From NCBI RefSeq assembly GCF_000002865.3, contig NW_001865045.1:365545-429544 (forward strand): a stretch of DNA of 64,000 nt, written 5' to 3'. Shown here in pieces: positions 1 to 10,597 of the stretch (within the stretch, counting starts at the first letter, position 1; the number at the start of each line of letters is the position of its first letter). This stretch comes from Monosiga brevicollis MX1 (Eukaryota > Opisthokonta > Choanoflagellata > Craspedida > Salpingoecidae). A program made the position numbers and the translations under genes. The notes beneath the pieces were generated by a model. The model saw nothing but the letters and a program-made list of their open reading frames with translations, searched no databases and had not been told where the DNA came from.

Positions 1-38
<38 letters not shown>
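1..38. repeat. (GA)n microsatellite at the left edge
   Basis: An uninterrupted GA dinucleotide run opens the window and probably continues to the left. It lies in the 3' flank of the minus-strand phosphodiesterase gene. Confidence 0.95.
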
Positions 39-41
<3 letters not shown>

Positions 42-238
42 GGTACTGGAAGGCGAGAGGGAAAGAAGGCCGCGTCCTTGAAAATGAGCAGTCATTTATT
101 CGCCCATGGCTTCTGCAATCTCCTTCCATCTCGAGACGTTCTCATCTACAACAACAACAACAAAAGAAAAAAAAAAGCCACCACAGAACAAATCATCAGC
201 ACGAGCGAGCGGGATAGGTCAACAAAGGCGTTGGGCTG

Positions 239-1345
239 CTACGTACTCATGTTGTCGAGGAGGGGCAATTTGTTGACTTCCGGAAAGGCTTGAGCCAGGG
301 CTTCGTACCAAGGTTTTGTGACAAAGGTAATAAACCCGATCTCACCCTTGGCCAAAGCGACGAGGCCTGAGCTCTCCATAAAGGGCAAGGAGGGAAGCTC
401 AAGCTTCTTTTCAATGGCTACCTGGGCGTTGAACTCACACTGGAGGCGCGTAGCCCATGCCTTGGATACCTCAAATGTTTTGGTGACGTTATAGAGGTCT
501 GCGGTGTGAATAATTGCCTTGAGGATGGCCCGTTCGTAAGGTTCCTCACCCTCGTAAATTTTACCAGCACCCAGATCCTTGAGCATGTCCATCTGGGCTT
601 TGTGAAAGGCCATGTCAGTGCCCAGAATGCAGGTGTGAAGCGTGGCCAGCACTTCGTCGCGCTCGTCTGGGTCGAGGTTGCGCAGCAAGCTGGGTTCCTC
701 AAGAAGCAGTTCTGTGCCCAGCTCGGCATGGAGGTTTTCCAAGACGCTCTGGTTCTCATACTTGACGGCAAGGGGGGACTTGGAGTTGATGTGAAAATTA
801 TTGGTCAGGCCTTCATGGCCAATATCGTGAAGGATGGCGGAGAGGACCATGCCCACGTGTTGCAGGCGGTTCACAGAGCTGATGTCAAGGTGCTTGGCCA
901 ACATAACGGCTGAGTGAAGCACCTAGGGGCAGGCGGTGCGTAAGCCGATGCGCGAGTGACCCGTGGTCGCCATGTAGCCGTGACTGTTCCTTGTTCAACG
1001 GTGCCTTTCGTGCTGCGGGCGAGCAGGTGGTAGGCAGGAACGGGCACGTACTGTTGTGGCATGGCAAATGTTGTGAAAGGTGGTCGTGTTGTAGCGGGGG
1101 ATGACACGGCCGATGAAGCCCTCAAGCTCCTCGCGGGAAATTTGCAGGACTTCGCACACGTGGTTTTGCTCCAAAAGATCCAGAATGATACCGCAGAGCT
1201 CTTCTGGGCTGCGATCGATGGCGTTGAAATCCCAACCAAGCTCTTCGGCTCGGTCTTGATGTGCGGTCTTGTTCTGAAGCCCCTCGGCCCCGGTGGCCTC
1301 GGTTGTGGTAGCGTGCGAGCCCTCCATAATGACACAAGTCGCCAT
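239..1345 (-). CDS. 3',5'-cyclic nucleotide phosphodiesterase, class I catalytic domain
   Basis: This should hydrolyse cAMP and/or cGMP to the 5'-monophosphate. Two exons are clear: 1345-1052 and 922-239, joined by a 129-base GT-AG intron in phase 0. The join places the FHNICHA motif (family form HNxxHA) just before HDIGHEGLTNN, the class I metal-site signature HDxxHxGxxN. HTADLYN follows, matching the second metal-site block. The product is about 325 aa, essentially a bare catalytic domain. Oddities: the normally invariant glutamine of the (S/A)QxGFI block, which holds the purine ring, reads as glutamate (GEIGFI, codon at 341-343), and the usual ENHH reads ENLH. The first ATG in the open frame is at 1345. 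The frame stays open to about 1633 and an AG acceptor lies just upstream of the ATG, so a further 5' exon is possible. Confidence 0.85.
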
Positions 1346-2619
1346 GGACCTGCGCGAGCGAGGACCCAAAAGTGAGCATGGCTGTGTGCAGCTATCGAGC
1401 GGCCGAAAGGTCGGAAAAAGAAAGCGTGGGCACACACTGGGATGTTGGGCAGCCTTTTGAACGGCCTCTTGCCAGGTTCGAGAAGCGCGCACCAGCTGTC
1501 GTTGATACAAGACTGTGAGTGCAAGGCAATGCAAGACCCTGAGTCTGGCGCGCGAGAAGATGGCATGGTTTTTGTCATGGAGTGCAGGGCGAGCGGTGGG
1601 GCACGAGCACACTTTGAGGGACCGAAGCAGCAACTCCCCGCCCTCCCCGGCCCAGGCCGGCCAAGGCGGCGCGGGCGCTGATCGTTTATGCGGCCGAAAT
1701 TTATAGTTCAGAGAAGCCAGGCATCATCCCTAACCGGCCGCACGAGGTCCCAACTGACCCTCACTCATGTGTGTGCCTCGCCCCATGCACCTGATGACCG
1801 CATGCACAGACCCCTTCCACCGACCACCGAGAGCACATGGTACAGAAACACACATACGCACCCAACAACAGCAGAAGGTAGAGAAGGCAGGCAGGCAGAC
1901 AGGCAGACGGACGACGGCGACAGCAGCGGCAGCGACAGCGGCGGTAGCAGCAGCAGGTGACTCGAGTTTGACCATAAAAAAATTGGCGATGTGTATGTTC
2001 GTCAACAGGGCATCGGCATCTACCCAACGTTTCCATACAATAACTATCGTTGTCCTTCCATTACCATAAACAACTTCTGTACAAACAGCGCATCTTTCTC
2101 GCCGGTTGTCAGGTGTATTGTTGGGGGGGACACCACATGCACTTTGTCCTCTTTAAAACGAAAAACACCCTCTTGGTCTTGTCCCCCTTGTCCGCCACAA
2201 CGTATGAGGCCGTGCCATGCCGTGCTGTCGGCGGCATGTCCCCTGCCTGCTGTGTGGTGGTGCTGTGCTGTATGTGTCTCTCTGTCTACTTGTCAATCTG
2301 TCAATCTGTCTCTGTCTCTGTCACACATGATCTCCTGTCTCTCTGTCGACCCATTCGTTCTCATCTCGTGTGTGTGCCATGTGTGTTGACCACCAGCCGC
2401 GCCCACCGCGCAACCCCACAACAGACCCAGGAGAGATCTACTTGGACATCACGCAAACGTCATGAGGAGCGACAGGCACCAACCCGCGACCGTTGTTCCT
2501 CTGAGTCTCTTCCAGTCTCCCAATGTCCTCTTGAGACTCTCAGTCTCCCAGAACATTGTCTGACAACGACCGCTCTTCTGCTTTTGACGCTGCGTTGACG
2601 GCCGACTGCTTGTGTGAGG
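1346..2619. other. Divergent intergenic region, phosphodiesterase / tRNase Z
   Basis: About 1.3 kb between two genes reading away from each other. The stretch 1860-1960 is rich in CAG/GGCAG-type repeats, and 2270-2400 is rich in TGTCTC. I found no convincing coding exon except a possible 5' extension of the phosphodiesterase below about 1633. Promoters and 5' leaders of both genes presumably lie here. Confidence 0.5.
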
Positions 2620-2629
2620 ATGGCGAAAC

Positions 2630-2666
<37 letters not shown>

Positions 2667-4977
2667 GGAGCAGGTCCCCGTCGACCTCGGCAAAGGGTCA
2701 CACCATAGACGCGGTGGGCATAGGGGGAGAGGTAGAGGCGGCGGCGGCGGTGGTGGTGGTGGTGGTCATCGGGGCCGAGGTCGAGGCGGTCATCCAAGCA
2801 GGGGAGGACACCAGAGCGCAGCACATCATCAAGCGCGGCCCCAACACGCACACGGTGGGCAACGCGTCATGGCTCGATGGTTGCTGCCCTTGTGAAGATG
2901 CACGTGTCTTTTCCCCTTAATGCCGTGCTCGTGGGCATAACGGTCATTAGGCAATCCTGCACCTCATGACCACACCATCCATGCGTGTGGCTACGAACTG
3001 CGCGTCTTCTCTGTGGCCGGTACGAACCTGTTCAATGCATACGAAATGACAGGATCGCCATACGCCGTAGCCTCTCCACCCGCCAGCTAGATGATGACCT
3101 TGTTTAACTGCTTAGGCGTGGCTACAACAGTTCGAGTGACCCAACCAGAGCGCAAGTTCTCACTGCTCTTTGATCTCGGGTAAACAAGGCCTCCGGTGTC
3201 CGCATCGCCATCTTGTCCGACCGTGCCTGTCAACTTAAATTTTGTCTGTCCTGGGACCATGCCACCGTGCCTCGGCAGAATTTTGCCCCTCTGGGCTACC
3301 AACATCCAACACGTGTTCATCTCCCATTGCCACACGGTTCGTAGTGAGCGTCGGTCGGAGTCAGTAGCATGCTGTTGCTTCATTTGCCCGACTTCACCCT
3401 GGGTACCATGCCTTAGGATCATGTGGGCAGCTTGATCAGTCATTGCCGCGCCTCCAGGTGTGGCCTGCATCGTAATCCGTCATCGCTAGCCCGCTCCAGA
3501 GACTTGCATAAATGCACCCGGGGCGCCCTGCTCAGCGCCCCTGGACTGTGCTCGTGTAAACTAGCTTGGGTGGCAAAGCGCCAACCTACTACGTCCCTGC
3601 CCATGCTACTGAGCTGCTGCAGGACCTCAAGGAGGTACATTGCATGCAGTCCCAACGGGTTGACACCCGGGTCACCACCCAACGTTGGCCGACCTGGCAC
3701 GCCAAGCCTAGACTCATCCCCCCATCCCCACGCGCCCGCGCCCGCATGAGTAACCTCAAGTTAATGATCGCTCGCCTGTTGCCAATGTATCATACAGGGC
3801 TTTGATACTCTGGATGGCAAAAGCGGAGATGACTCTCCACCCCCGCTCAAGGTTGTCGGGTCATGTGGAGTTGTTTGCCCGTGGCCCTCACAGTTTATAG
3901 CCTCACGCCCAAGACAACCGTGGGCTCCCTCGTAGATTGTGCCCGTGCAGCCCGGTCAAGCCATCATGGTCAAGGGCTTCAAGATCCTACCTTTTGCCAC
4001 GCACCATCGCGTCCCCTCTTTGGGCTACCTGGTTTACCGCCAAGTTCCTCCGGTACGACCACCCCTTGCCCAGGGATGATCGTTGCCTTGCTCCTGTCTT
4101 GACCTTGCCGCCATGTGAACAGACTGTGCCTATGGAATACCGACACCTTGCCCCGCGCGCTATTGCCGAGCTCCGACAACAAGGCGTAAGCCTTCACGAC
4201 CCCCTTCGTTGCAGTCCCACACATTCGCGCCATGCACCACCCTGCTCTTGGGTGCACGGCTCCTCCTTGCTGTTGCTGACACACCGCTTGGCCTGACCTT
4301 TGGTTCTCTTGCATAGGCTTTTGGTGAGCCACAGTGGATTCCAGACCTGTGCTACATGGGTGATTGCATCATAGACAGTCTCGCCGTCGAGCCTGACATT
4401 GCACGGGCACGGCTTCTTCTGTGCGAGGCAACCTATCTCAGCCCTGAAGTAGGCATTGTCGAGCCGACTCATCTTGAGACCCCAATGCCATCCTCCACGC
4501 AACCTTCCACAACTCACATTGCTGTCGTTGCTGCTTGCTGCTGCTTGCTTTTCGCCCTTTGACGCTGATGGGAGGTGGCACCGGAGAAGATTGAGCATAC
4601 GATGCATATTCATCTCCCTCAGGTGCGGCAGGCCCACCTCCTGCTTGCAACGTCTCGTATCCGAGGTGACCATGATGTACCACGCTCAATTCAAGTTCCT
4701 CGATGCTATGGCATGGTTTTTGCCCCAAATAGCTCTGTTCATATCTCGAGACGGCGCAACATGAACGCGTCGTGCTGATGCATTTCAGTCGACGGTCAGT
4801 GCCCAGGCGACAGGCGCCATTTTGGTGTCTCTGCAACCCACCCGTCCTCAAGCCTGCTGTAGCCCTGGAAGCTCACTTCATTCTTCCCCTGACAGGCATG
4901 GATTCGACTCGATTATTCGACTTCTACTCAGCCAATTACCCCCAAAGTGGCTCTGTACGTTGAACTCTCAGTCTTGA
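2620..4977 (+). CDS. ELAC1: tRNase Z, short form (ELAC1 / plant TRZ type), with a low-complexity N-terminal extension
   Basis: This is a metallo-beta-lactamase-fold endonuclease that trims the 3' trailer of precursor tRNA. Pieces read in order: YELRVFSVAG, then FSLLFDLG, then HVFISHCHT joined to DHVGSL across an intron. That join recreates the metal motif HxHxDH (HCHTDH). Next come APTYYVPAHATELLQDLKEVH, ILPFATHHRVPSLGYLVYR, CYMGDC with downstream LLLCEATYL, MHIHLPQ, and VVLMHFSRR. These match the block order of short-form plant TRZ and animal ELAC1. Well-supported exons include 2951-3019, 3116-3179, 3279-3336, 3417-3457 and one from 3565; the stop is at 4975-4977. The first exon (2620-2854), with a CAG-encoded Q10 tract and Arg/Gly/His-rich repeats, joins in phase by a GTGGGC donor but is less certain. 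It would add roughly 80 residues ahead of the catalytic fold. Confidence 0.85.
2632..2661 (+). repeat. (CAG)10 trinucleotide repeat, probably encoding Q10
   Basis: Ten uninterrupted CAG units start four codons after the proposed tRNase Z start codon and read as glutamine in that frame. Gly/Arg-rich coding-like repeat (GGT/GGC/CGA) follows to about 2800. Confidence 0.9.
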
Positions 4978-5164
4978 TGCGCGTCCTGCTGACCCTTGTC
5001 TGTGATGACTTGCATAAGACACCCACGTTTCCAACTCTAAACGCTTGGTCTTTCTACGCCACCCCTCTCGCTCTCCCACTCCCTCAGTGCGCAGTGTTCC
5101 GGCATTGGAGCCATATACTGAGAACGGTTCATGGCACCAACGGTGGCGAAAACAGGCCTGCGCC

Positions 5165-5554
5165 ATGGCCCAAATTTCGACGTTGCATGGCAATCTTGAC
5201 CTGGTTGTCGGCCTGGCCTGGACTCAACTCACGCAGCGTCAGCGACAAGACATGGCACCTTACTTGCAAGGCATGACGCCTCATCGGCCGAGCTGTCTGA
5301 TTGCTCCGGGTAGCAACAGCAAGGAAACCTGTGTCACATTTGCCGCCAGTCGCAGCCTTGCTTCACCCATCGTACAGGCACTGGTTGATTTGGCAAGCGC
5401 GTGGCCCATTCTCGACCAAAACAACCTGCGTGGCGGAACCGTTCTAGACCTGACCCTGTCTGCCAAGCTGGAGGACGTCGTGACCACTTTTGAATCCCTT
5501 CTCCAGCCTGCCCGACGCCAGTCTCAAGCAGCCTCACAGACGGAATCAGCGTGA
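5165..5554 (+). CDS. Unrecognised small protein, 129 aa
   Basis: A single open exon with coding-like codon use starts at ATGGCC (5165) and ends with TGA. The frame stays open upstream to about 5045, so a 5' exon may exist. The product is mixed hydrophobic/polar without a signal peptide or membrane helix. Its second half reads like folded globular protein (LVDLASAWPILDQNNL, VLDLTLSAKLEDVVTTFESL) and ends in a polar Gln/Ser/Ala tail. I do not recognise a family. It begins about 190 bases after the tRNase Z stop on the same strand. The tRNase Z reading frame ends cleanly before it, so I treat it as a separate gene rather than a C-terminal extension. Confidence 0.5.
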   Translation: MAQISTLHGNLDLVVGLAWTQLTQRQRQDMAPYLQGMTPHRPSCLIAPGSNSKETCVTFAASRSLASPIVQALVDLASAWPILDQNNLRGGTVLDLTLSAKLEDVVTTFESLLQPARRQSQAASQTESA

Positions 5555-5777
5555 TGCCGAATTACGTGCGAATTGAAAGACGAACTACCCTGCCTCGTCA
5601 CCGCCACTGTCACCGCCACCGCCACTTACCGTACCTCTTTTTTGAAGCGACACCACATGCATGATATTTTTACTTTCTTTCCCAATTGTGTGCAAACAAG
5701 CAAAACATCAACAAAACAAATTTTGGTTCCGGTTTTTCTTTTTTCTTTTTTCTTTTTTTGACTGACACAGAACAGAA

Positions 5778-8039
5778 ATGGCAGCGCGGGGCAAAGCAAG
5801 TTGGCGTCCCTTGGGGTTCGTGTGTGCGTTGTTCCTTCTGATCCTGGGCACGACTCGAGCATGCATATGTGATGTGAGCGACTACGGAGCACGGGATGAC
5901 AACAAGAGCATCAGCACCCATGCTATTCAAACAGCCATTGAGGCGTGCAGTCGCTGCCCAGAAGGGGGCCATGTGCTGTTGCGTCCCCTTGACAAGGGCA
6001 TCTACCTTACAGGCAGCCTGTTCCTCAAAGTACACGACTGCACGCGGATCTTCCATGCCTTGTCCTTTGTCGGCACCCATCGCTCAACCCTCATCTTATT
6101 CCACAAATTATTCTTGATCGCACAGTCCAACATCATATTTGAAGTGACGGCGGGCGTCCGCCTCCTTGGGACTGCCAACAAAAGCACTGTGCACTGGCCC
6201 CAGGTGAGAATGTGGCTTGCCAAGCCTGCCTTGTTTCACGTTTGCTTTGTCTGTGTACTGATCAACAGTCACAAAACTGGCCCCGTGAGCCTAGATTTAC
6301 CGTCGCAATGCAGGCGTGCTGGAACTGTCGCGGGCCGCCCTGCTCAATGCTGGCACCTGCTTGACGTTTCACAGCACCAACCAAACTGGCGATCAGTGCG
6401 CCGAGGTAGTGTGTTGGAGAAACTCTATTTTCTGCTTTGGTTTTGCTCGTGCCTCCTAGTCTTGCACTTGGATGTGCTTCCCGCTCATGCTTGATCTGGG
6501 GTCACGCCCGCAAATACAGTGGTCGCGCTACAGCAACATCACCATCACGGGTGCAGGCACTATTGACGGCAATGGCTTTTCTGGGTGGTATCTCCCGCCC
6601 TACCTCAACGGCTCCTTCACAAATCGACCCATGCTCATAGCCCCCATGTGGGTGGATGGCCTCTACCTCTCCGGTGCGTAGAGAGTAGGCGCGAGACGTT
6701 GAGCATGACGAGGTCCAACCACCCGGCTCCTGTTCACAGTGTTTGACGACGGACTTGGTAGATCTCACATTGACGGACCCAGCGTTCTGGACCGTGGCAC
6801 CAGCCTTTTGCAAGAACGTTCACATCCATGACTTGCGTATCATTACCTCGGGACCCAAGTGAGCAGGCTCTTACATGAACACTCCAACTTTTTTTTTTCC
6901 TTTTTCTGCGTTCTTGGACCCACCCTCGTCTCTGCTTCAAGCCTTATCATCCTGGGAGTGGTTCGACTCACCGTTGTGCCGTCGCAGCACTGATGGCGTG
7001 GATCCCGACTCGTGCCAGAATGTGCTTGTGGAGCGATGCTACATCTCCACCGGTGGTAGGTATGGGTGTGGGCCTTGGACCAAAACAGGGGCCTTCATGC
7101 ACTCCAAAGTCTTCCTTTGTGTGTGCCTGGCAAAAAGTCTCCAACATGGTACTAACGTGCTTTTCCATGAACAACGCAAACTCAATGCAGATGACTGCAT
7201 TGCCATCAAATCTGGTCGCGGCCCTCAGGCTCTAGCCATCAACATGCCAACGGCCAACGTCACCATTCGTGACATGACCTTTGGCCGTGGTAGGTCATGT
7301 GCCTCAACGTGTTGGCCGAGACTATGACGCCACTGCAATTGGCTCATATGCCTTGTGCCGTGGCCAAATTCGTACGGATTGCACCACAGGTCACGGCATC
7401 TCCATCGGCTCGGAAATGTCCGGCGGCATTTATGATGTGCTCTTTGATAATCTGACGGTTTGTCGACGATGCTGGCCATCTGAATTACTGGCGTGTGCTT
7501 GCAAACGCCAGTAACGTTTGACCATTCTCTTCCCCTGCGTTGACAATGCCCCGGACGCCTGCTGCGGCTGATTTGGGATTGCAGCTTTCAGGCACCACCA
7601 ATGGCGTGCGCGTCAAAACTTGCATGGGTCGCGGTGGCTCCGTGCGCAATGTGACCTATCGCAATATGGTTATCGACTCGGTTGACACTGCTGTTCTGAT
7701 CAACCAAGACTACAACTCGGTCACCTGCGTTGGTGATGCATTGCCCAACTTCAGCGATATTCTTGTTCAGAACGTCATTGCCAACAATGTCAAGATGGCG
7801 TTTGAGCTTGAATGCCTGCAGGACAATAGCTGTGCCGGTTCGTTTCAAGACCGCTCCTCGTTGATGGTTGATCCGATTGTTGCTGGCTCGCTGGACTTGA
7901 CCAAAGCCCTGCGTGCCATCTCTCAGGCCTACGATTTGAGAACGTGACCGTCACCGCATTTCAGAACGCCAGCAAGTGCGCGCATGTTCAGCCTGAGATT
8001 GGACCCAATGTCTCGCCCGTGCCTTGCACCACGGCTTGA
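5778..8039 (+). CDS. Secreted polygalacturonase (pectinase), glycoside hydrolase family 28
   Basis: This enzyme hydrolyses alpha-1,4-galacturonan (pectin). Exons: 5778-6029, 6126-6203, 6295-6405, 6460 or 6520-6673, 6762-6858, 6988-7055, 7191-7289, 7390-7457, 7585-7837, 7927-8039. Every junction is GT-AG and phase-consistent, giving 430 or 450 aa. The N-terminus is a signal peptide (hydrophobic FVCALFLLILG, then a likely cleavage at the Ala/Cys region). All four GH28 signatures appear once spliced: NTDG (in NTDGVDPDSC), the catalytic DD (DDCIAIKSG), GHG (GHGISIGSE) and RVK (NGVRVKT). Nothing is missing, so an active enzyme is likely. It is a complete, intron-rich gene in a GH28 family rarely reported in animal-line protists. 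Transfer from an alga or fungus is possible, but the introns show it has long been resident. Confidence 0.93.
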
Positions 8040-8255
8040 TTATCCTTGTGGAAATGTGTGTCTTGTGCATGTTAGCGGTATGCATGTCTGTGCAGGCGGG
8101 CCGAGTGTACACTAGGTGGCTGGAATTACATTGCACGCGTAGGAATTGAAACAGCAACGAACACCTGTGTCACATATTTCTTAAAAAAAGAACCAGAGCG
8201 GGCATGTGGCTCAAGCCAGGCAAGCTGCCTGTGGTTAAGGGTTTGAGAAGCCCCA

Positions 8256-8279
8256 TCACACACACACACACACACACAT
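8256..8279. repeat. (CA)n microsatellite
   Basis: A short CA run in the 290-base gap (8040-8329) between the convergent ends of the polygalacturonase and COMMD5 genes. Nothing else in that gap looks coding. Confidence 0.9.
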
Positions 8280-8329
8280 GACCACACATGACTACAGCAA
8301 GAATAGGAACAAGATGGCAACCACGAGTT

Positions 8330-9584
8330 TCACGCTTGGAACACGGGCTTTGCCTCCATATCATTAAACTCCTGCCCATGATCAAAAGCGGTGATGAGGC
8401 ACAAAACCAAGAGCGGGTGAGCGAGTGGTGCACCGGTGTCTTGACTGAGGAGCATGGGCAAGGCAAGACGTTTAGTGCATGCAAAAGGGGCAAGTGTGAT
8501 CGCACCTTGAGCATGGCGGCAGCGGTGTAGCGCAGTTTGTGAAACTGGTTCACGGGTGCTTCAAAGGTCCGCAATGTGCCATCACTGAGAGTCAGCTGCA
8601 TCAGTACCGTCGGCACTAGGGATCGCTTCATCGAACTGGTTGAATACAAGACGGCCCGGGTATGAGAGAAGACAGGAGCAGGTGGCCAACTTGGCAAGAC
8701 CAACACAAACACAAACACAAGCCAACCTGGTGGAGACGGCCACGTCTACGCGCCACTGCACATCGACGAGGCGAGCACGAGAGCCCTGCTGGGCCACCAA
8801 CGAACTATCGGTTGCTTCTCGCCTGCAGCATGATTACACCAGCCCGCGATCCGTATGCAGAAACGTAAGCGGGAATGTTGGGCCAACTCTTACAAGACTT
8901 GTAGACGCGGAGTGAGGGAAACCTACGCTTCACTGTAGGCTAGCTTGAGGATCATTGTTTTGAGCTCCAAGGGAACGTGCAGGTAGTCCAAGTCATCAGA
9001 CATCGCCTGTCGCTTCATAAAAGTCCGCGGAATGCGCACGACCTCAGCCAAGAGCAAGCGGGTGGCTGCCAGCAATTGTCCCGCGTCCACCTAGCACCAA
9101 GATGGGACCGATGCAGGTTGGTGCCGCGATGATGTGGTGAAACGAGGTTAGGGGGTAGTGGCGGTCCAGAATGAGTGCATCATGTCTCTTTTCAAACTCA
9201 GGTTCAATTCACCCCTTGCACTTGCACTGACCTGTGACAGGCTCAATTGCTCGGCCAGGGTGGCCAAGTCGGTGGTTGGTTGATCCGGAGTTTCCACCAG
9301 TTGACGGGCCGCTGTATCCCCCAAGAGTGTTCAAAAAGCGTGAGGGGCCACCCGCGGCTGAGGGCGGGGAGCGGCACGGTTGCTTTGCCCTGTGCTCCAA
9401 GTGCGCCAGCATTGCGGCGTCATCATTTGTACATGCACCTACCTTGAAAGAGGACTCCTGTCTTGGTCTGGTCGAGTTGAGCCGCCTCGAACCATTTGGG
9501 AAGGCGCTTGATCAATGTAGGCACAGAAAGTCCAAAAAATGTGGTGCGATCCGCTTCAGCGCGGGGTACTTGAATACGGTTCAT
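8330..9584 (-). CDS. COMMD5: COMM domain-containing protein 5
   Basis: COMMD proteins form the Commander complex that recycles endosomal cargo. Six exons fit perfectly in phase: 9584-9443, 9311-9232, 9090-8927, 8804-8727, 8635-8506, 8371-8330. They give a 211-aa protein starting MNRIQVPR, the usual COMMD length. The C-terminal COMM domain is diagnostic: LVDVQWRVDVAVSTS, then VLMQLTLSDG, then FHKLRYTAAAMLK, then EFNDMEAK. Human COMMD5 has the same blocks in order (FRWRVDVAIST, SVLMQLKLSDG, LRYSVALVLKEMADLEK), and no other paralogue I recall matches as well. Orientation is convergent with the polygalacturonase upstream of it. Confidence 0.93.
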
Positions 9585-9956
9585 GATATCGCCACGTGCG
9601 GGTTCGGGCGGCGCACAGTCTCACAAAGGCTTGCGATCAACGGCTGGCATGAAATGGAACCCGAGCCAGTGTGCCAATGGTTTTGGAACAGGTCGGGGCT
9701 CGGCCAAGGAAAGAGGCTTAACACAACAGCGTCACGGGCTCTGATCCAAGCAGCTGAGTGGCGTTGAAGTTCTTGACTGCAAGCCGCTCACTCTCAGACC
9801 GATGCTCTTACACCTATGATCTATACTACCTATCCGTTGCCGACCGCGGCGCTGCCAAATCACAGAATCTCTCAGCGTACAAACGCAAGGGAAGAAGAAG
9901 GGGAAAAAAAAAAATCAGGAGGAAATGTGCGAATGCAGTGACCATACCCAAAATTA

Positions 9957-10015
<59 letters not shown>

Positions 10016-10026
10016 GAGAGACAGAC

Positions 10027-10079
<53 letters not shown>

Positions 10080-10080
10080 C

Positions 10081-10113
<33 letters not shown>

Positions 10114-10130
10114 CAGAGAGAGAGAGAGAC

Positions 10131-10163
<33 letters not shown>

Positions 10164-10170
10164 CAGAGAC

Positions 10171-10203
<33 letters not shown>

Positions 10204-10332
10204 CAGAGACAGAGACAGACAGAGACAGAGACAGAGACAGAGACAGAGACAGAGACAGAGACAGAGACAGAGACAGAGACAGAGACAGAGACAGAGACAG
10301 AGACAGAGACAGAGACAGACAGAGACAGAGAC

Positions 10333-10334
<2 letters not shown>
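9957..10334. repeat. Compound GA / GAGACA satellite
   Basis: About 380 bases begin as (GA)n, become interspersed GA and GACA units, and end in nearly perfect AGAGAC hexamer repeats. One strand is almost all purine apart from one C per hexamer. This type of tract varies in length and tends to form unusual DNA structure. Confidence 0.95.

Positions 10335-10336
<2 letters not shown>

Positions 10337-10368
<32 letters not shown>
10337..10368. repeat. (CA)n microsatellite
   Basis: A CA run directly abutting the GAGACA satellite, separated from it only by a few bases. Confidence 0.9.
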
Positions 10369-10597
10369 CACACACGACTGAGCAGAAGCAACAGCGTGCG
10401 TGTGTGCAGACGCCATTTGCCAGAGAGGGGGAGGGGCGGTTGGGTTTGGCTGATCGTGCTGTGACGGTGATTGTGCGGGCGAGCAAGCAGAGCCGTGTGC
10501 TCCCTCTGCAGATTCGAATTCAAGAACAAGGTTCACAGGTTACGGTGAGGCCTGCAAGGAGCCGCAGGCGGCTGCAAGTGCTGTGACAATCGACACG

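Larger units (their letters stand above)
9585..10597. other. Divergent intergenic region dominated by a purine-rich satellite
   Basis: This lies between the 5' end of COMMD5 (-) and the 5' end of the orphan gene at 10598 (+). The middle is the satellite listed separately. The flanks (9585-9956 and 10370-10597) contain no exon I can support. The long open frames across the satellite on both strands are repeat artefacts. Confidence 0.7.

Noticed and set aside
4978-5554. C-terminal extension of tRNase Z into the 5165-5554 frame
   Set aside because: The tRNase Z exon ends with a family-typical SQLPPKW block and a stop at 4975-4977, so the later frame is better treated separately.
9758-10536. Long RE/TE-repeat and LSLSLC-repeat proteins across the GA satellite
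   Set aside because: Pure microsatellite translations open in several frames on both strands; no non-repeat coding flank or splice support.
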